The position numbers and the translations under genes are program-made. The notes beneath the pieces were generated by a model. The model saw nothing but the letters and a program-made list of their open reading frames with translations. It had not been told where the DNA came from and ran no database searches. From the NCBI GenBank assembly GCA_033977485.1, contig CM066984.1, positions 107,231,691 to 107,295,690 on the forward strand: 64,000 nucleotides of DNA. The letters are read 5' to 3'. Every line of letters begins with the position of its first letter. Position 1 is the stretch's first letter. Positions 46,610 to 58,074 of the stretch are shown in pieces. The DNA comes from Hydrangea macrophylla (taxonomy: Eukaryota; Streptophyta; Magnoliopsida; Cornales; Hydrangeaceae).

Positions 46610-47091
46610 GTACTACGTCTTCTCCAGCAGATTGTAAAAACAGCATATATAAACGTGCACTACATGCATTTAACCCATCTAAACATCGTAATAACTTGCA
46701 TAAACATCACATAAAGAGACCAAGTGAGTTAGAACTCACCTAGGGTGCGTTTGGATGTGTTTAAGTTTGAAACCTTCAAACTCTTTCTCTCTTTCTCCTC
46801 TTCTCTGTCCAGCCCTCTCTCTGTCTCCTCCTTCTTCTTTCTTCTTCTTTCTGCTTCTTCTCCTTCCTCCCAGCTGCCACGGCAGTGAGTGTGTGTGAGG
46901 GTGTGTATATATGTGTAGATATAGAGATATATATATATATATATGTGTATATATCTCACAAGAGGTATATATCTCTCTCTCTCAAGCTGCCAAAGTGACC
47001 CAAGGTCACAAATGGACGAGTATATATAGGGGTATGGGAGTGCCACGCGTTTAAAGCTGAAGGAAAGAAGAAAACATTTCTCAGGTTATGT

Positions 47092-47302
47092 CAATCGATT
47101 GAGACACCAGTCAATCGATTGGTAACAGATATTTGTAGTCAATCGATTGGTAATAATGTCAATCGATTGGGATCATGTCAATCGATTGGAAATGTTGACA
47201 CGTAATCACTTTTAGTCGGTTGAATGTAAATCGATTGGGATGACTTATCAATCGATTGGTATCAGAAAAGTGTCAATCGATTGGGAATATGTCAATCGAT
47301 TG
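47092..47302. repeat. CAATCGATTG palindrome array 2 in LTR C
   Basis: Intact decamers start at 47092, 47112, 47140, 47160, 47179, 47249, 47274 and 47293, and one decayed copy is at 47228. Distances cluster at 19-21 and 25-28 bp. The array lies 60-280 bp upstream of the TATA box. Confidence 0.95.
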
Positions 47303-47409
47303 GTATCAAAGATCACCAGAAAGAAGGGAAAGTTTATACGAGTATAGAAATGAAATACCAGGTTTTATTAATATACCAAAATACAGGGTATTACAGACTG
47401 AAACTCACC

Positions 47410-49534
47410 TGTCACAGCCCGGTCCCACAATAGCGGAACCGGAGCCTGTGGAACGCCACCGAGGCTAACCCAATTTATTAATGTTCCCAAAATTTAGTTT
47501 GAAGAACACACGCAGCGGAAAACAAAACACATTTTAAAACTAGGGGTCCAGTCGACTGGGTCTGGACCACAGTCGACTGAAGAAAGCAGAGAGTTTTCAA
47601 AAAGGTTTAACAGACCATCCAGTCGACTGAGACTAGGGTCCAGTCGACTGGGACTCCAACTTTCAGTCGACTGAATTCCCCCTTCGGTCGACTGAAGCAA
47701 GCAGAACCAAAATGAACACAAAACCTACAGAGGTCCAGTCAACTGAGGCAGGGCCCAGTCGACTGCTTTTGCCATATTCAAAAGCAGTAGCTAGCAGGCA
47801 CAAGGGTCTAGTCGACTGAACACTGGACCTGTCGACTGCTCCCCTGACAGCAGCCCAATTCTACAGAAAACAAGATTCAAAAAGCGTTTTAAACAACCAA
47901 GTGTTGACCACACACTCCAATCTCACATCAAAGTAATCCTAGCTGTATTAAAACATTACCAAAGTATACTTACAACGAGTTACTAACTATTATCATGCTT
48001 TAGGTCCACTCTAACATACTAAGTTAAACATAAGATAAAACCATTCAACGTCTTTATTACAACATTCTTATTGTTCCAAAACTACAAGATCAACATTCGG
48101 GTTGTCTTCTAATCGAACTCTGAACCCACGTGCTCACTTCTCCGATTCCTCGCCAGCATTAACACCTGAAATGGTTATTTGAATAACCACAGATATTCGA
48201 TTTGTTTAAGCTAACGCTTAGTGAATAAAACAACATATGCACATGAATGATAAACATGTCCGCATTCACATCTCTACATTTCATACTAGTCGCGGGAGAC
48301 TCACGTGCCAATCCATACTCCCAATCCGCGACTCCTCGCCAATAAGTCCACTCGAAAGGGTAAGACCCACAATTCTTCTCTTCAATCGTGCGACCTTAAT
48401 GCCTATATCGGCTCCACAAAATGGCACGGTGACCACGTGCTCCTTCTGACCCACATAAGCAACTTAACATGCTCAAATACATATCACCATGCTCGCGGAA
48501 ATCAAACATTTCATCGTGCTATTGGGCCTATTTATCAATACAAATGCCCAACATGAACTACACAAGATATCTCTAAGTATTAATACATGCTATTCAAACA
48601 TAACATGAATACATGTCAAGAAACCATTCCAAAAACATAGTTGAATCACTCACCTCTAAATAACGCTCCTATAATTCAATCTGAAGAAAACCCGTGCACA
48701 AAGAACGTGCAGAAGTCCGTCTAGTACAATTCCTATGGATCAAAATTCCATTTATCAACTTTTATGAAAAATTCTAGAAAACAACTTTTCGAAAAACTTG
48801 GCCAAACAAGCCCTAACATATATCAAAATGAAGCTCTTATCTCGAGGAGCTCGAATATGAAATATGGGAGAAAACAGACTGACGGAAGGTCGTCGTTTGG
48901 CGTCGCAAAGCTCTAAGCTCCAAAATCTCCCTATGGCCCCCTTTTTGGAATTTAGGTTAAGAACTTGTGAGAATATCTCAACCATCTCTATCTATATATA
49001 GACAAAACTCTCGGGAATTACGTTTTCCTCCTCACGAGTTTTCAAAACTCCTAATCAGTCTCTGAAACTTTCTATACAGCTTATTCATAGCTTTATAAGT
49101 GAAATCTCAAAATTATAAAAGTTTTCGACTAAGTTTCGTTTGGTCGCTAAAACGCGAATTTCTACATGATGTTTCCGAAGTTGCTAATTAGCCTGCCAAA
49201 TTATTAGCGTGTTCATTCGTCCTCACCAGGATACTAAATCTAACAACAGAAATATATTCTAAGCCAGAAAATAATACAGATATTGAAATACACAGGTAAA
49301 CATTTATTTCCAGATAAACATTTAAAATGTTCCTCAGTGACAGTCTCATACTCGGAGAGACTTCACAACTACAAAACACTCACTAGCAAATTCTCAGAGG
49401 GTCCTCTAACACAGACACCCCAAAACGACTCGTGAGTCAAAACTCACTCAACTATGTGCCAAAAGACACGCCACATCACATTATCATGCATGACAATGAA
49501 ATGCAAAAGCAATAACACAAATACGGGTGTTATA
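47410..49534 (-). mobile_element. LTR D (3' LTR of a decayed Gypsy element)
   Basis: Plus reading TGTCACAGCCCGGTCC ... ATACGGGTGTTATA. On the minus strand it starts TATAACACCC, with TA where TG is expected. A polypurine tract and pol C-terminal remains lie directly upstream on that strand, so this is the 3' LTR. TATA box at 48991-49000 (minus). Has a CAGTCGACTG array. Confidence 0.8.
47549..47838. repeat. CAGTCGACTG palindrome array in LTR D
   Basis: Intact copies at 47549, 47570, 47620, 47641, 47664 and 47756. Variants at 47685 (CGGTCGACTG), 47736 (CAGTCAACTG), 47809 (TAGTCGACTG) and 47829 (CTGTCGACTG). Neighbours within groups are 20-23 bp apart. Confidence 0.95.
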
Positions 49535-49536
49535 AT

Positions 49537-49548
49537 ACTCTCCCCCTT
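49537..49548 (-). other. Polypurine tract of the LTR D element
   Basis: AAGGGGGAGAGT on the minus strand immediately before LTR D, the expected site for plus-strand DNA priming. Confidence 0.7.
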
Positions 49549-49559
49549 AAAAAAGTTTG

Positions 49560-50000
49560 TCCCCAAACTTGTACCTCTTGTCTCAAAAAGGTGTGGATAC
49601 TGAGTACGCATCTCATCTTCTATTTCCCACGTCATCTCTTCCATAGTTTGGCTACGCCATAACACCTTTACTTTGGGTATTACTTTATTCCGTAAGACTT
49701 GATCCTTCCGATCCAAGATCTCTACCGGATACGCAACGTACGTCAAATCACTCTAAATCTCATTTGGCGTCGGAGTCATCACTTGATCTCTATCCTCCGC
49801 TAAGTGTTTACGTAGCAATGATACATGAAATACGTATGCTCTTGAGCATACTCACTTGGTAATTTCAAACGATAAGCTACGGGTCCAACTTTTCCAATAA
49901 TCTCAAAAGGTCCTACATACCTCGGGTTGAGTTTTCTGTATCTACCAAATCTGGTTATTCCCTTTGAAGGTGACACCTTCAAATACACCAAGTCTGGTTA
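49560..50000 (-). pseudogene. Gypsy pol C-terminus (integrase end), frameshifted
   Basis: Minus strand: [39 protein letters not shown], then a frameshift at about 49830 into [17 protein letters not shown], an in-frame stop, and TYVAYPVEILDRKDQVLRN, VKVLWRSQTMEEMTWEIEDE, YPHLF. These are the last 130 or so residues of integrase in Tekay/Del-type chromoviruses, including the C-terminal chromodomain-like segment that directs integration. At least one frameshift and one stop destroy it. RT, RNase H and the integrase core are not found to the right. Confidence 0.85.
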
Positions 50001-51480
50001 TTCCCGTACCTACATTTCTGCTATTATCATTTATTGTCTAGTTTTCAGAAAATTTCAATTTTCTATCAAGTCTCTATTTCAATGCAATCATATCCGGATA
50101 ATCAATACACATACTAAATTTTTCTGTCAATCTCTAATTCAAAATACTAATAATCATTTTGGCTTTACCTGAATAACGTTGTTTGTCAAACTGTAGCTCA
50201 GCATGAGTTTCAACCATTTTCTTTACAATATACTGAATTCCTGCCATATAATCAAGTATTTCAAATCTCTGTAATTCATATAAGCTTCATGCATGCACAC
50301 TAACACTGCCAAATATTCAATACAGAAGTAATCTCTCATATTTCAAATCTTGTGTCTAATGATTTGCCTCGTAAAGTTCCCAATTCCCAGAAAATATAAC
50401 CAGTTATCGTATCAACATACAACTCAATCTCAATTCAAAGTTTCGTCTGAATCAACAAATGTTCAGGTGTAGAACAACCAATCAAATCCATGTCTTCATG
50501 AATCAACTATTTATTTACTCAAAACTCTTTCATGTGATCAATATAAATCCACAAGTGTTTTTGTATGAATAACCAAATCTATGGTGCAGTTATGATGGTT
50601 ATCACTCTCAGGTTTTCTATTAGATCATCTCTTACCTTAGGGCTTCAACTGTTGTAGAAAATTCCTTCATTCTTCTCCAATCAAAACTCAAATCTTCAAC
50701 ATTTTTTTTACTATCTATAATAGATTACATATTAGCATCATTACAACTTGGGTCTTCAGCATAGTTCTCACAAATTTTCTTCATGTCACGTGTCCTTCCA
50801 AACTATGTATACACTAATGCTGAATAATAACATCATCACTAATGCCGTCATGTATTCATAAATTTATAAATTTCAACTGGTGATGTGGTTACTCCAATTA
50901 TCTTCACAAATATTCACAAACTTCTTCATTCTTAACTCTATAACTCCATTAGATATGGTACCCCGAATATCAGTTATGTTTCTAATATTTTGCTGGTAGT
51001 AATTCTATTTTCTTCTTCCAATCAAATTATTCAATCAGTCTTCAAACGACATATCAAAATTTGTTTACTACCCAAACATTTCAAACGTCAATTTGATGTC
51101 TTATCATAATTTAAGCAAATACAAAGTTCCTGACAACCCCTCCTTCATATACTAACAAATTTCGATAACTGTCTCAATACAAAATAATGACATCATACTA
51201 ACTGTCTCGAAGATAAAACCTTGCTTGATTCAACGTTTACCCGTTACACAGCTAACTACAACGTACTTGATCAGCAGCCACTTATACTTGTCATCATATC
51301 AAAATAACTTATTATACTCACTGTTACTAATTCTGTATTATTCTTACATCATAAACCCTTGGTTTATCAGAACCAATCATATAATTCCCAATATATTATT
51401 GTTAACCAAGTCCAACACATAGAGATCCCCAATAACGTATTTGAACATTCGATAACTACCGTGATACAATTAACATGAAG
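50001..51480. other. Decayed element interior, nothing recognised
   Basis: AT-rich sequence between the pol remains and the gag remains of the LTR D element. I could not find RT or protease motifs on either strand, so it may be foreign insertion or heavily decayed leader. Confidence 0.35.
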
Positions 51481-51489
51481 TTCTTGAAT

Positions 51490-51870
51490 TCAGGAATACA
51501 TAAATATAATTTGGAGGTAAGTGATTACCTTATTTGTATCTGGTGCCTCTGGTGGTTCAAGTATAAATTGAGAAAATTTGTCTACCTTTTGCTCTATTCC
51601 CATTGGTAGTTGGACAAATTTTGAAGTGATTTTAGATGTCGAAAAACTTGGATTTACTTGTCGTCTATTAGGGTAATCATGTGCCCGATGCCCATACTGT
51701 CTAGAGTCATAGCTCTTATCTTTAATTTCTGCTCTTGACTTGGACAATTTCTTGCGATGTACCCGAGTTACCGACAAACATAACAAATTACAGAAGACCC
51801 ACAGTATACATCCCAATGTCATTTATGACAAATTGGACAACACAAATTATTTTTTCTAGAAATCCCACTT
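51490..51870 (-). pseudogene. Gypsy gag zinc-knuckle relic
   Basis: In the minus-strand frames one reads CYVCR, a stop, then LGYIARNCPSQEQ, and further on QYGHRAHDYPNRRQVNPSF. These look like a CCHC knuckle with the stop inside and Tyr in the His position, followed by a second decayed knuckle. Orientation agrees with the LTR D element. LTR E begins 40 bp further, with no PBS, so LTR E may have been inserted into this gag. Confidence 0.5.
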
Positions 51871-52093
51871 GTCGATAAACTGCCCTCATTTACTCTTCTC
51901 ATCTTACCTTTGTCACGACCCATCCCGCTATGCGCGGAAATAGGTTACGTGGGACTCCATCAAAGCTCATCCAATTCCATTAAAGTAAAATAGCAGCGGA
52001 AAAACATAAGTAAAATTCTTTAAAAACAGAGTGATAAAAAGTTTTGCCCAATTGGAAAAGTTCCAAAAAGAATCAGTTTGAGAAACAGGGGTC

Positions 52094-52383
52094 CAGTCGA
52101 CTGATCAAGGGTCTAGTCGACTAAAGACCTGAAGTAGAAAGTAAGAAAAGTTTCCCAGCCCTGTCCAGTCGACTGTGACTGGGGTCCAGTCTACTAGGAC
52201 CTCAAATTTTCAGTCGACTAGTGCCATGTCCAGTCGACTGGGCACTGTGCATGCAGAATTTGGTGTTTTTGTGCAGGAAATAGTCGACTGAAAATCCCTC
52301 CAGTCAACTGGAGCCTTCGAAACTGAAAGAAATAATTCAAGAACACAGAGGTCCAGTCGACTGAAATACTGACCAGTCGACTG
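52094..52383. repeat. CAGTCGACTG palindrome array in LTR E
   Basis: Sites in pairs: 52094/52114, 52166/52187, 52211/52231, 52281/52301 and 52354/52374, with spacing 20, 21, 20, 20 and 20 bp. Five are intact. The others carry 1-3 changes such as TAGTCGACTA and CAGTCAACTG. Confidence 0.95.
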
Positions 52384-52852
52384 ATTCATCTCAGAAATGC
52401 CCAATTATGTAGCATTCTAAACCAAGGGTCTCCAAACCAATTCCAATAACAACACGATTATACTCCACGATTCAACATATTTATACAAATGCGTTTACTA
52501 GGAATTATAAGTACTAATCCCACCCATAACAAGATTCGATTAGAATATCTACTACTACCAATTCTTATTACATGTTTGGAAAGGAAAATAAAAGTATATA
52601 CAAGACGTTCCCCGGCATTCCTCAGCCTCACTCCTTACGCTTCTATTTTCCTCGCTTCTTATCATCTGCAATGGAGTAAATCTCCACTGCTCAGCTATAT
52701 GCTGAGTGCACAATTCTAAATGTATGTTAATATGACAATTCATGGTTTAAGTATCTAAAACACATAGAAATAGGCTCTAGGGTGAGTAGTACGCAATCAT
52801 CCAATAAATGAAACCGATGCCGTGGAAGGCACACCTTTCTCACGCATCCCGT

Positions 52853-53629
52853 TGTAGACACCCCGATTTTGACCAAATATCAAATCCAGGGATTGGTTAC
52901 CTCTTAAGACCAATGATGACGATGACCGATAAATTTGAAGATTTTCCAGAGAATTCAAATTCTTCAAGTAAAGTTTCAAAATCTAAGAAAAATCAAAGAA
53001 GGAGAAATTGGGTATTCGGAAGGAACCCGAACGTTGAAGAACGAGTGAGGAAATCAGTCTGAGAATACCTATATAAAAATATATAGTAATAATAATAAGA
53101 TATATATAAAATAAAAGAGAAGAAAGAAAGAGTTCTAATATATATATATAAGGAGAAAGTGAAAAAAAAAAGAATTTTGAAAAAGTCTTGGAAAGAAAAG
53201 AAAAAGAAGGAGAAGAAAAGAAAAAAAGAAATAAAAGGATATATAGGAATGTATACCATGCATATGGGTACATTTTAATAAAGTACTTTGCAAATATAAG
53301 TACATAAGTATATACTATACTAGATAAATTAGGTTTATGTCAATGTATATGTTGAAAATTAAAAAGAGGGCAAAATTCTGTTAGCCCAGGCACGCGGGAA
53401 AGCCAGTGCCGCGCCGGCATTCAGTGAATGCCGCCGGCAGCCATCGAGTGCCGCGAACTGTAACAGACTGCTTTTCTCACATGTTCTAGAAGAAAACTTT
53501 GCACATGGGTTTCCACCCGAATTTACCCATTTAACCTTGTCATGTTGGTCTATATAAATAGGCCTTCATCTCCTTTGTTGGGATTTTTAGTCTTGCTTTT
53601 AAATTTTTCACTTACAATCTTAGAGAGAT

Positions 53630-53669
<40 letters not shown>

Positions 53670-56228
53670 TATAACAGAGAAAAAATTGAAGAAAGAGGAG
53701 TTTTTTTTTAAGAATTGGAAGGAGAATTTGAAGATTGTGGAAAAGCTTCCCAAGAAATTGAAGAAATCCTTAAGGTCATAGAGGTAACCTCTTAATCCTT
53801 GGTAGAATTAGGTGAATTCAATCGCAAGTTCATAGTTCTAGGAACTTTACATATTTTCAAAACCTCTCTTCCTACCCCATTTCATCACACACCGCTTAGA
53901 CCTTGTGATTGAATTTCATAATGTTTCACTAATTTGGATCCAAAATAGAGCTTTGGATTTATGAATAAAAGAGTTTTGACTTGAAATTTGCAAATAACCT
54001 TTGATTTCTTTTCTTTGGTTTATATTCTTCTCAAGAGATCTATGAGATCTTCAATATCTCATTAGATTTCTTTGAGATTGATCCTCTAGTTCCCTATGAT
54101 CCTATGATTTATATGGGGATTAAAGTGAGCCATGATCATCTCTACATGTAGTTGGTTGAATTCAAGTCTTAATTCATGACTTGGGTCTCCCTATTAGGAA
54201 TCTTATGAAATCCATACTATATTCCATAGAGATTTGAGTAAATTTAGGTCTCTTTGAGTCTCTAAGGATCATCAATTTGAGAGGAGAATAATATATCATA
54301 GTTCTAAATTCCTCAAGGATCATATGTTTGAGAGAGGATTTAGATGTAAGTTTCATAGTTTGTTTGTTGGAATCTAGAGAACTTGAATATTCAAGAGTTC
54401 ATAAGATTGAGTAAGACCTTAGGATTCTCTTGTTGTGAGATCCATGATGGGAATCCATTAAGGCTCAATCTATGTATCTCTTCATGTTTCATTATTTACT
54501 CCAATGATCATAATCATACTTGATCCTAGTTCTCTCTAGGATCATGGATCAAGCTTGATTTGAACTATGAACATCAATCTAACAAAGGTGCAGTGAATCC
54601 ATAAACCAATTGTAATCAAAGATTTTCTATAGGATCATGGTTCATTGGAATTGGATGAGACCAATTGGAGGATGTTCATAACCCATTTAAGTACCTCTGT
54701 AATTTTTGTTTTGATGAAATTCCCTGTCTAAGATAGTTTGGTCTACTGATTTCAAAACATGCAACTCTTTGTCCAAAATTTCAGAACAGTAAGTTCGTTT
54801 TGAAATTAATAAATCAGAACCTTAATAGAGTTTCCCAGGTCTCTAATAATTTTTTCTATGTACCTTAATGTGTTAGGAAGATATCCTAAAAATATCTAAG
54901 TGTTTCTCATTTTTTTACTATTTTTAGAAAATCGTACAAGATCTCTGGACAGAGAGTTGTAGATTTCTGAGTGATGTCTAGTGTTTTCCATATTCCTAGA
55001 GATCTAACCGTTCAAACTTTAATTTTATTTTTGGGTTAGAAACTAGACTCACAGAGGCATATCATATTAGAAAATCATTAAGATCCAACTGTTGAAAGTA
55101 TGGTTTTTCTACCTTTTAAAATATGATCTGCTCTTTGTAATTTTGGAAAAACAGTCACTGTTTTGTCTAATCTCGTTGATTTTACCTTAAATGGTTCCCT
55201 AATGTCTTGGGACCCAAATCATATTTTGAACAGTGATAATTTAGCTTAAATCCAGAGGCTAAGTGATCCAAATTAGTGAATAAATTCACATCTCATTTTT
55301 GTTCATGATCATTCATTCATCCATGTACATTGATGCTTATGATTAGGACTAGTTATTGGATAAAGTTGGACGTAGTTGAACCAAATTGAACATAACCATG
55401 GATTTCTTATGATCATGTTGGGATTATAGCAGCCCTATATAGACATCACATTGACTCTTAGTTGAGACTTGTGCATCTATAGAGATGCTATGGCTCCAAC
55501 TAATCGAAAGGAATTCATAGTTTTATCAATTCTTCCTCTAATTGATAGATCTAAGCTAGAGATTTAGGATTGATTATTCGATGCCATATTATTGTGTATG
55601 GACTAACTCTTTGTTTTGTAGCGTATTTGAGGTACAATTTCTGAATTCTTCTCTAGTTTGTTCTATTTTTGATTTTATTGATTTTCGACTCCATGCGCGA
55701 CACCTTAGCTTAGGTCTTGCCTTATGTGTATATGTGAATAGAGACATTTTTCTTAGGATTTCTATTCTTTGTATGCATTGCACGTTTTCCAGTTCGCGGC
55801 TGGATCCCGGGTAAGTTCTCTAGTTCCCTACTTGCACATCATTTTGCTTGCTACTTGAAATATGTGGATTATGAATGAAATTTTATCGTTAGCAATCTTA
55901 CACCCTTTTCAATATGCTTTTGTAATGTATATGTATATATGTATTAGTTGAGGGCACACTTAGATTATTAATTCAATTAAAAAGGATGTTGAGTAGAGGC
56001 CTATCATGAGATAGGATGAGAGGGGGTGTTTTAGTCCGTCGGGCTTCTTCCCCTCTCATTCCATAATCCCCGGACCCAGATTATCTTTGGTTTCGCAAAA
56101 GATCGGTTGCTTTTTTAAAAAATGGTTTCTTAATCTTCCTAAAAAAAATTAAGTGGCGACTCTTTGTATTTGAAATTTGAAAAAAAATGTTTTAAAATTA
56201 AAAGTGGGCCCAAATGCCGGTATCCACA
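52853..56228 (+). mobile_element. Solo LTR, Tat/Ogre-like, inside LTR E
   Basis: 3376 bp from TGTAGACACCCCGATTTTG to GGTATCCACA, flanked by the perfect 5-bp duplication CCCGT (52848-52852, 56229-56233). Homologous, inverted, to the LTR starting at 58075. TATA box TATATAAATA at 53551-53560, then a (GA)n leader at about 53634-53668. Upstream of the TATA box is a GC-rich palindromic stretch (GGCATTCAGTGAATGCC, 53416-53432, between two GCCGGC). The small ORFs inside are not supported. Family name inferred from the tRNA-Arg PBS of its relative. Confidence 0.9.
53551..53560 (+). promoter_or_regulatory. TATA box of the solo Tat/Ogre-like LTR
   Basis: TATATAAATA, followed about 30-80 bp on by a pyrimidine- and then GA-rich leader, a normal plant promoter layout. 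Confidence 0.6.
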
Positions 56229-57036
56229 CCCGTACACTGGTTGGGCCTTTCTCCATACTAGGTACAGTGTCCTGGTTGGGCCTTCTTCCATACCAGACGT
56301 CACCATAATCAAATCTCTCAATCCTCAAGGTCTGAGGAGCTTACCCCCGGATGAAATTACACCAAACTCCCCTTTGACCCAAGTAGACACATAACATGCT
56401 CACATAAACAGTTATACATGCTTTTATCACAATTTCGTGTGCATAATTAATGGGCCTAATTAACACATGAATTTCGCCCGGATCTTAAATATTAAAGTCG
56501 ATATTCAAAACATGAAATTTCCATATATTTCATAGATCTAGAATTCATACCTCGTGCGATCTCTCTGAAACTTTGAAGGATCAACTAGAGACCCGAAGAA
56601 TCGTAGGATCTCAGATTATATGCGATTCCTACAAGTTTTACTATGTTTTTCCCAAAATCTTAGAAATTAGATTTTCGAAAAAGTTAGCCAAACACGGCCT
56701 AAGAGGTATCAAAACGAAGGTCTTACCTCGAGGAGTTCAATTCTAAAATATGAAGAAAATCTGACGGACGAACGGTCGTCGATCGGCGTCGCAAAGTCCG
56801 TAGCAACTAAATCTCCTTTTTCTCTAACCTCCTTAGATATTTTTAGAAAGTTTGACTACAAAATTCTCAAGCTCATCTATTTATAGGCACGAGTTTTGTA
56901 AATTACATTTACCTCCCCACGAGTTTCCAAAACTCTTAATTATCTCCCGAAACGTCTTAAACGTCTATTTTATTATTTCACGAGTGAAAACTAAAAATTA
57001 TAAAGTTTTCGACTAAGTTCCGTTTGGGTCCAAAAT

Positions 57037-58074
57037 GAGGATCCAATTTCTCCTTTCATTGTGATCCTCATTCCCCCTTGAAAGGTTGAATATTTTTAAA
57101 ATTTTTAAAATTTATTTGAAAAGCATTTCTCTAGATGATGGGATCTTTCAAATTCCCAAGAATTTTGGATTTCCTTTGAAGGCAAAAACATTTCTCAACA
57201 AAAGATGATTGGGTTGAAACTTTGCTTTGAAATTCATTTAAAAATCATTTCTTTCAAAAACAATTCCCAAGATTTTTGGGTTCTTCCTTCAAAGACGAGA
57301 ATGTGAAAATATACCTCAACAAGGGTTGACTTGGAATTTTAATCAAAAAGTGAACTTCAAAGATTTTGAAAGAGCGATTAAATACTTTGGAATGAAGACG
57401 GCAAAAATCTGTTTGCTTTCAAAGATGTATTTAAAATTCTTTGGGTAGAAGGATCATATGATCGTATTATCACCGTATTTTTCATGAATTCGGATGCATA
57501 CAAGATCAATGATGCTTAGCTAGCATAACATAAGAGATATAATCTTATAATAAAAAATCTGGCATATTACCAAATGTCGTGGGACATGAGGAGGAATTGG
57601 TAAAAGGTGATTGTAAGATTATACATCATACATCAAACAAGCATCATCATCATCTCAAATAATCCCTTTCGGACATACAAAACTTCCTAGCACATAATTC
57701 TATTCAAGAATTGATTTCCTAGATTGAAAGGTTCTATAGAAGCTATCATGCATAGGCCGGGTTTTGGTCAAATAAGGGACCCATGACACACACCCGATAG
57801 GATGCTTCATATACCAACACATGGTACGAGATCAATGGTGATCACACAGTCCCATGATGGCTTGACTGACTGGGTTGTGCCCCGAGCCTCTAAGGTTATA
57901 GTTTCGTGCAATCGACTGGCTAGACATGCAAGTGCAATGTGACAGACACACAAAAATTATTTAATTCGATTAAAAGGATACTTTCAAGTCTAATCCTCGA
58001 GTGAACCCAAAATAAGAAATTTTGGTCTGCGAAACCAGAGATTCTGGGTTCGATCCCCAGCAGAGTCGCCAGAT
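57037..58074 (-). mobile_element. Leader of an inverted Tat/Ogre-like element
   Basis: Sequence between the broken end of LTR E and the inverted LTR at 58075. On the minus strand it is the untranslated leader after the 5' LTR and PBS. No gag ORF is reached before the element breaks off at about 57037. Confidence 0.6.
58023..58071 (-). other. Extended primer-binding site matching the 3' half of tRNA-Arg
   Basis: Read on the plus strand the 49 nt are the sense of a tRNA 3' half. There is an anticodon arm with loop CTGCGAA, a variable region, a T arm (CTGGG TTCGATC CCCAG), an acceptor strand and CCA at 58069-58071. The last 18 nt (on the minus strand starting TGGCGACTCTGCTGGGG) are a tRNA-Arg PBS. 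From memory the plant tRNA-Arg(ACG) gene matches except at the first anticodon base (A there, G here), one acceptor base and the first base. Confidence 0.75.

Larger units (their letters stand above)
45161..47395 (-). mobile_element. Solo LTR C, Gypsy-type
   Basis: Plus reading TGTCACGCCCCGGAACGGC ... ACAGGGTATTACA, flanked by the perfect 5-bp duplication GACTG (45156-45160, 47396-47400). With no internal region between duplications it is a solo LTR, formed by recombination between two LTRs. TATA box CCTATATATA on the minus strand at 47021-47030. It contains two CAATCGATTG arrays and tandem repeats of a CTTTTAAGAACCATGGTCC unit (45825-46140). Confidence 0.9.
51911..57036 (-). mobile_element. 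LTR E, Gypsy-type, split by a younger LTR
   Basis: Two pieces, 51911-52852 and 56234-57036, align in order with LTR A (TGTCACGACCCATCCC end, AATGGAGTAAATCTCCACTG, AACATGCTCACATAAACAG, TTCATAGATCTAGAATTCAT). A 3376-bp solo LTR interrupts it. Compared with LTR A, about 370 bp at the right end are missing after GTTTGGGTCCAAAAT. TATA box CTATAAATAG (minus) at 56877-56886. Confidence 0.85.

Noticed and set aside
58023..58071. A tRNA-Arg gene
   Set aside because: Only the 3' half is present (no D arm or 5' acceptor strand) and an encoded CCA is included. It sits exactly at the PBS of an LTR element.
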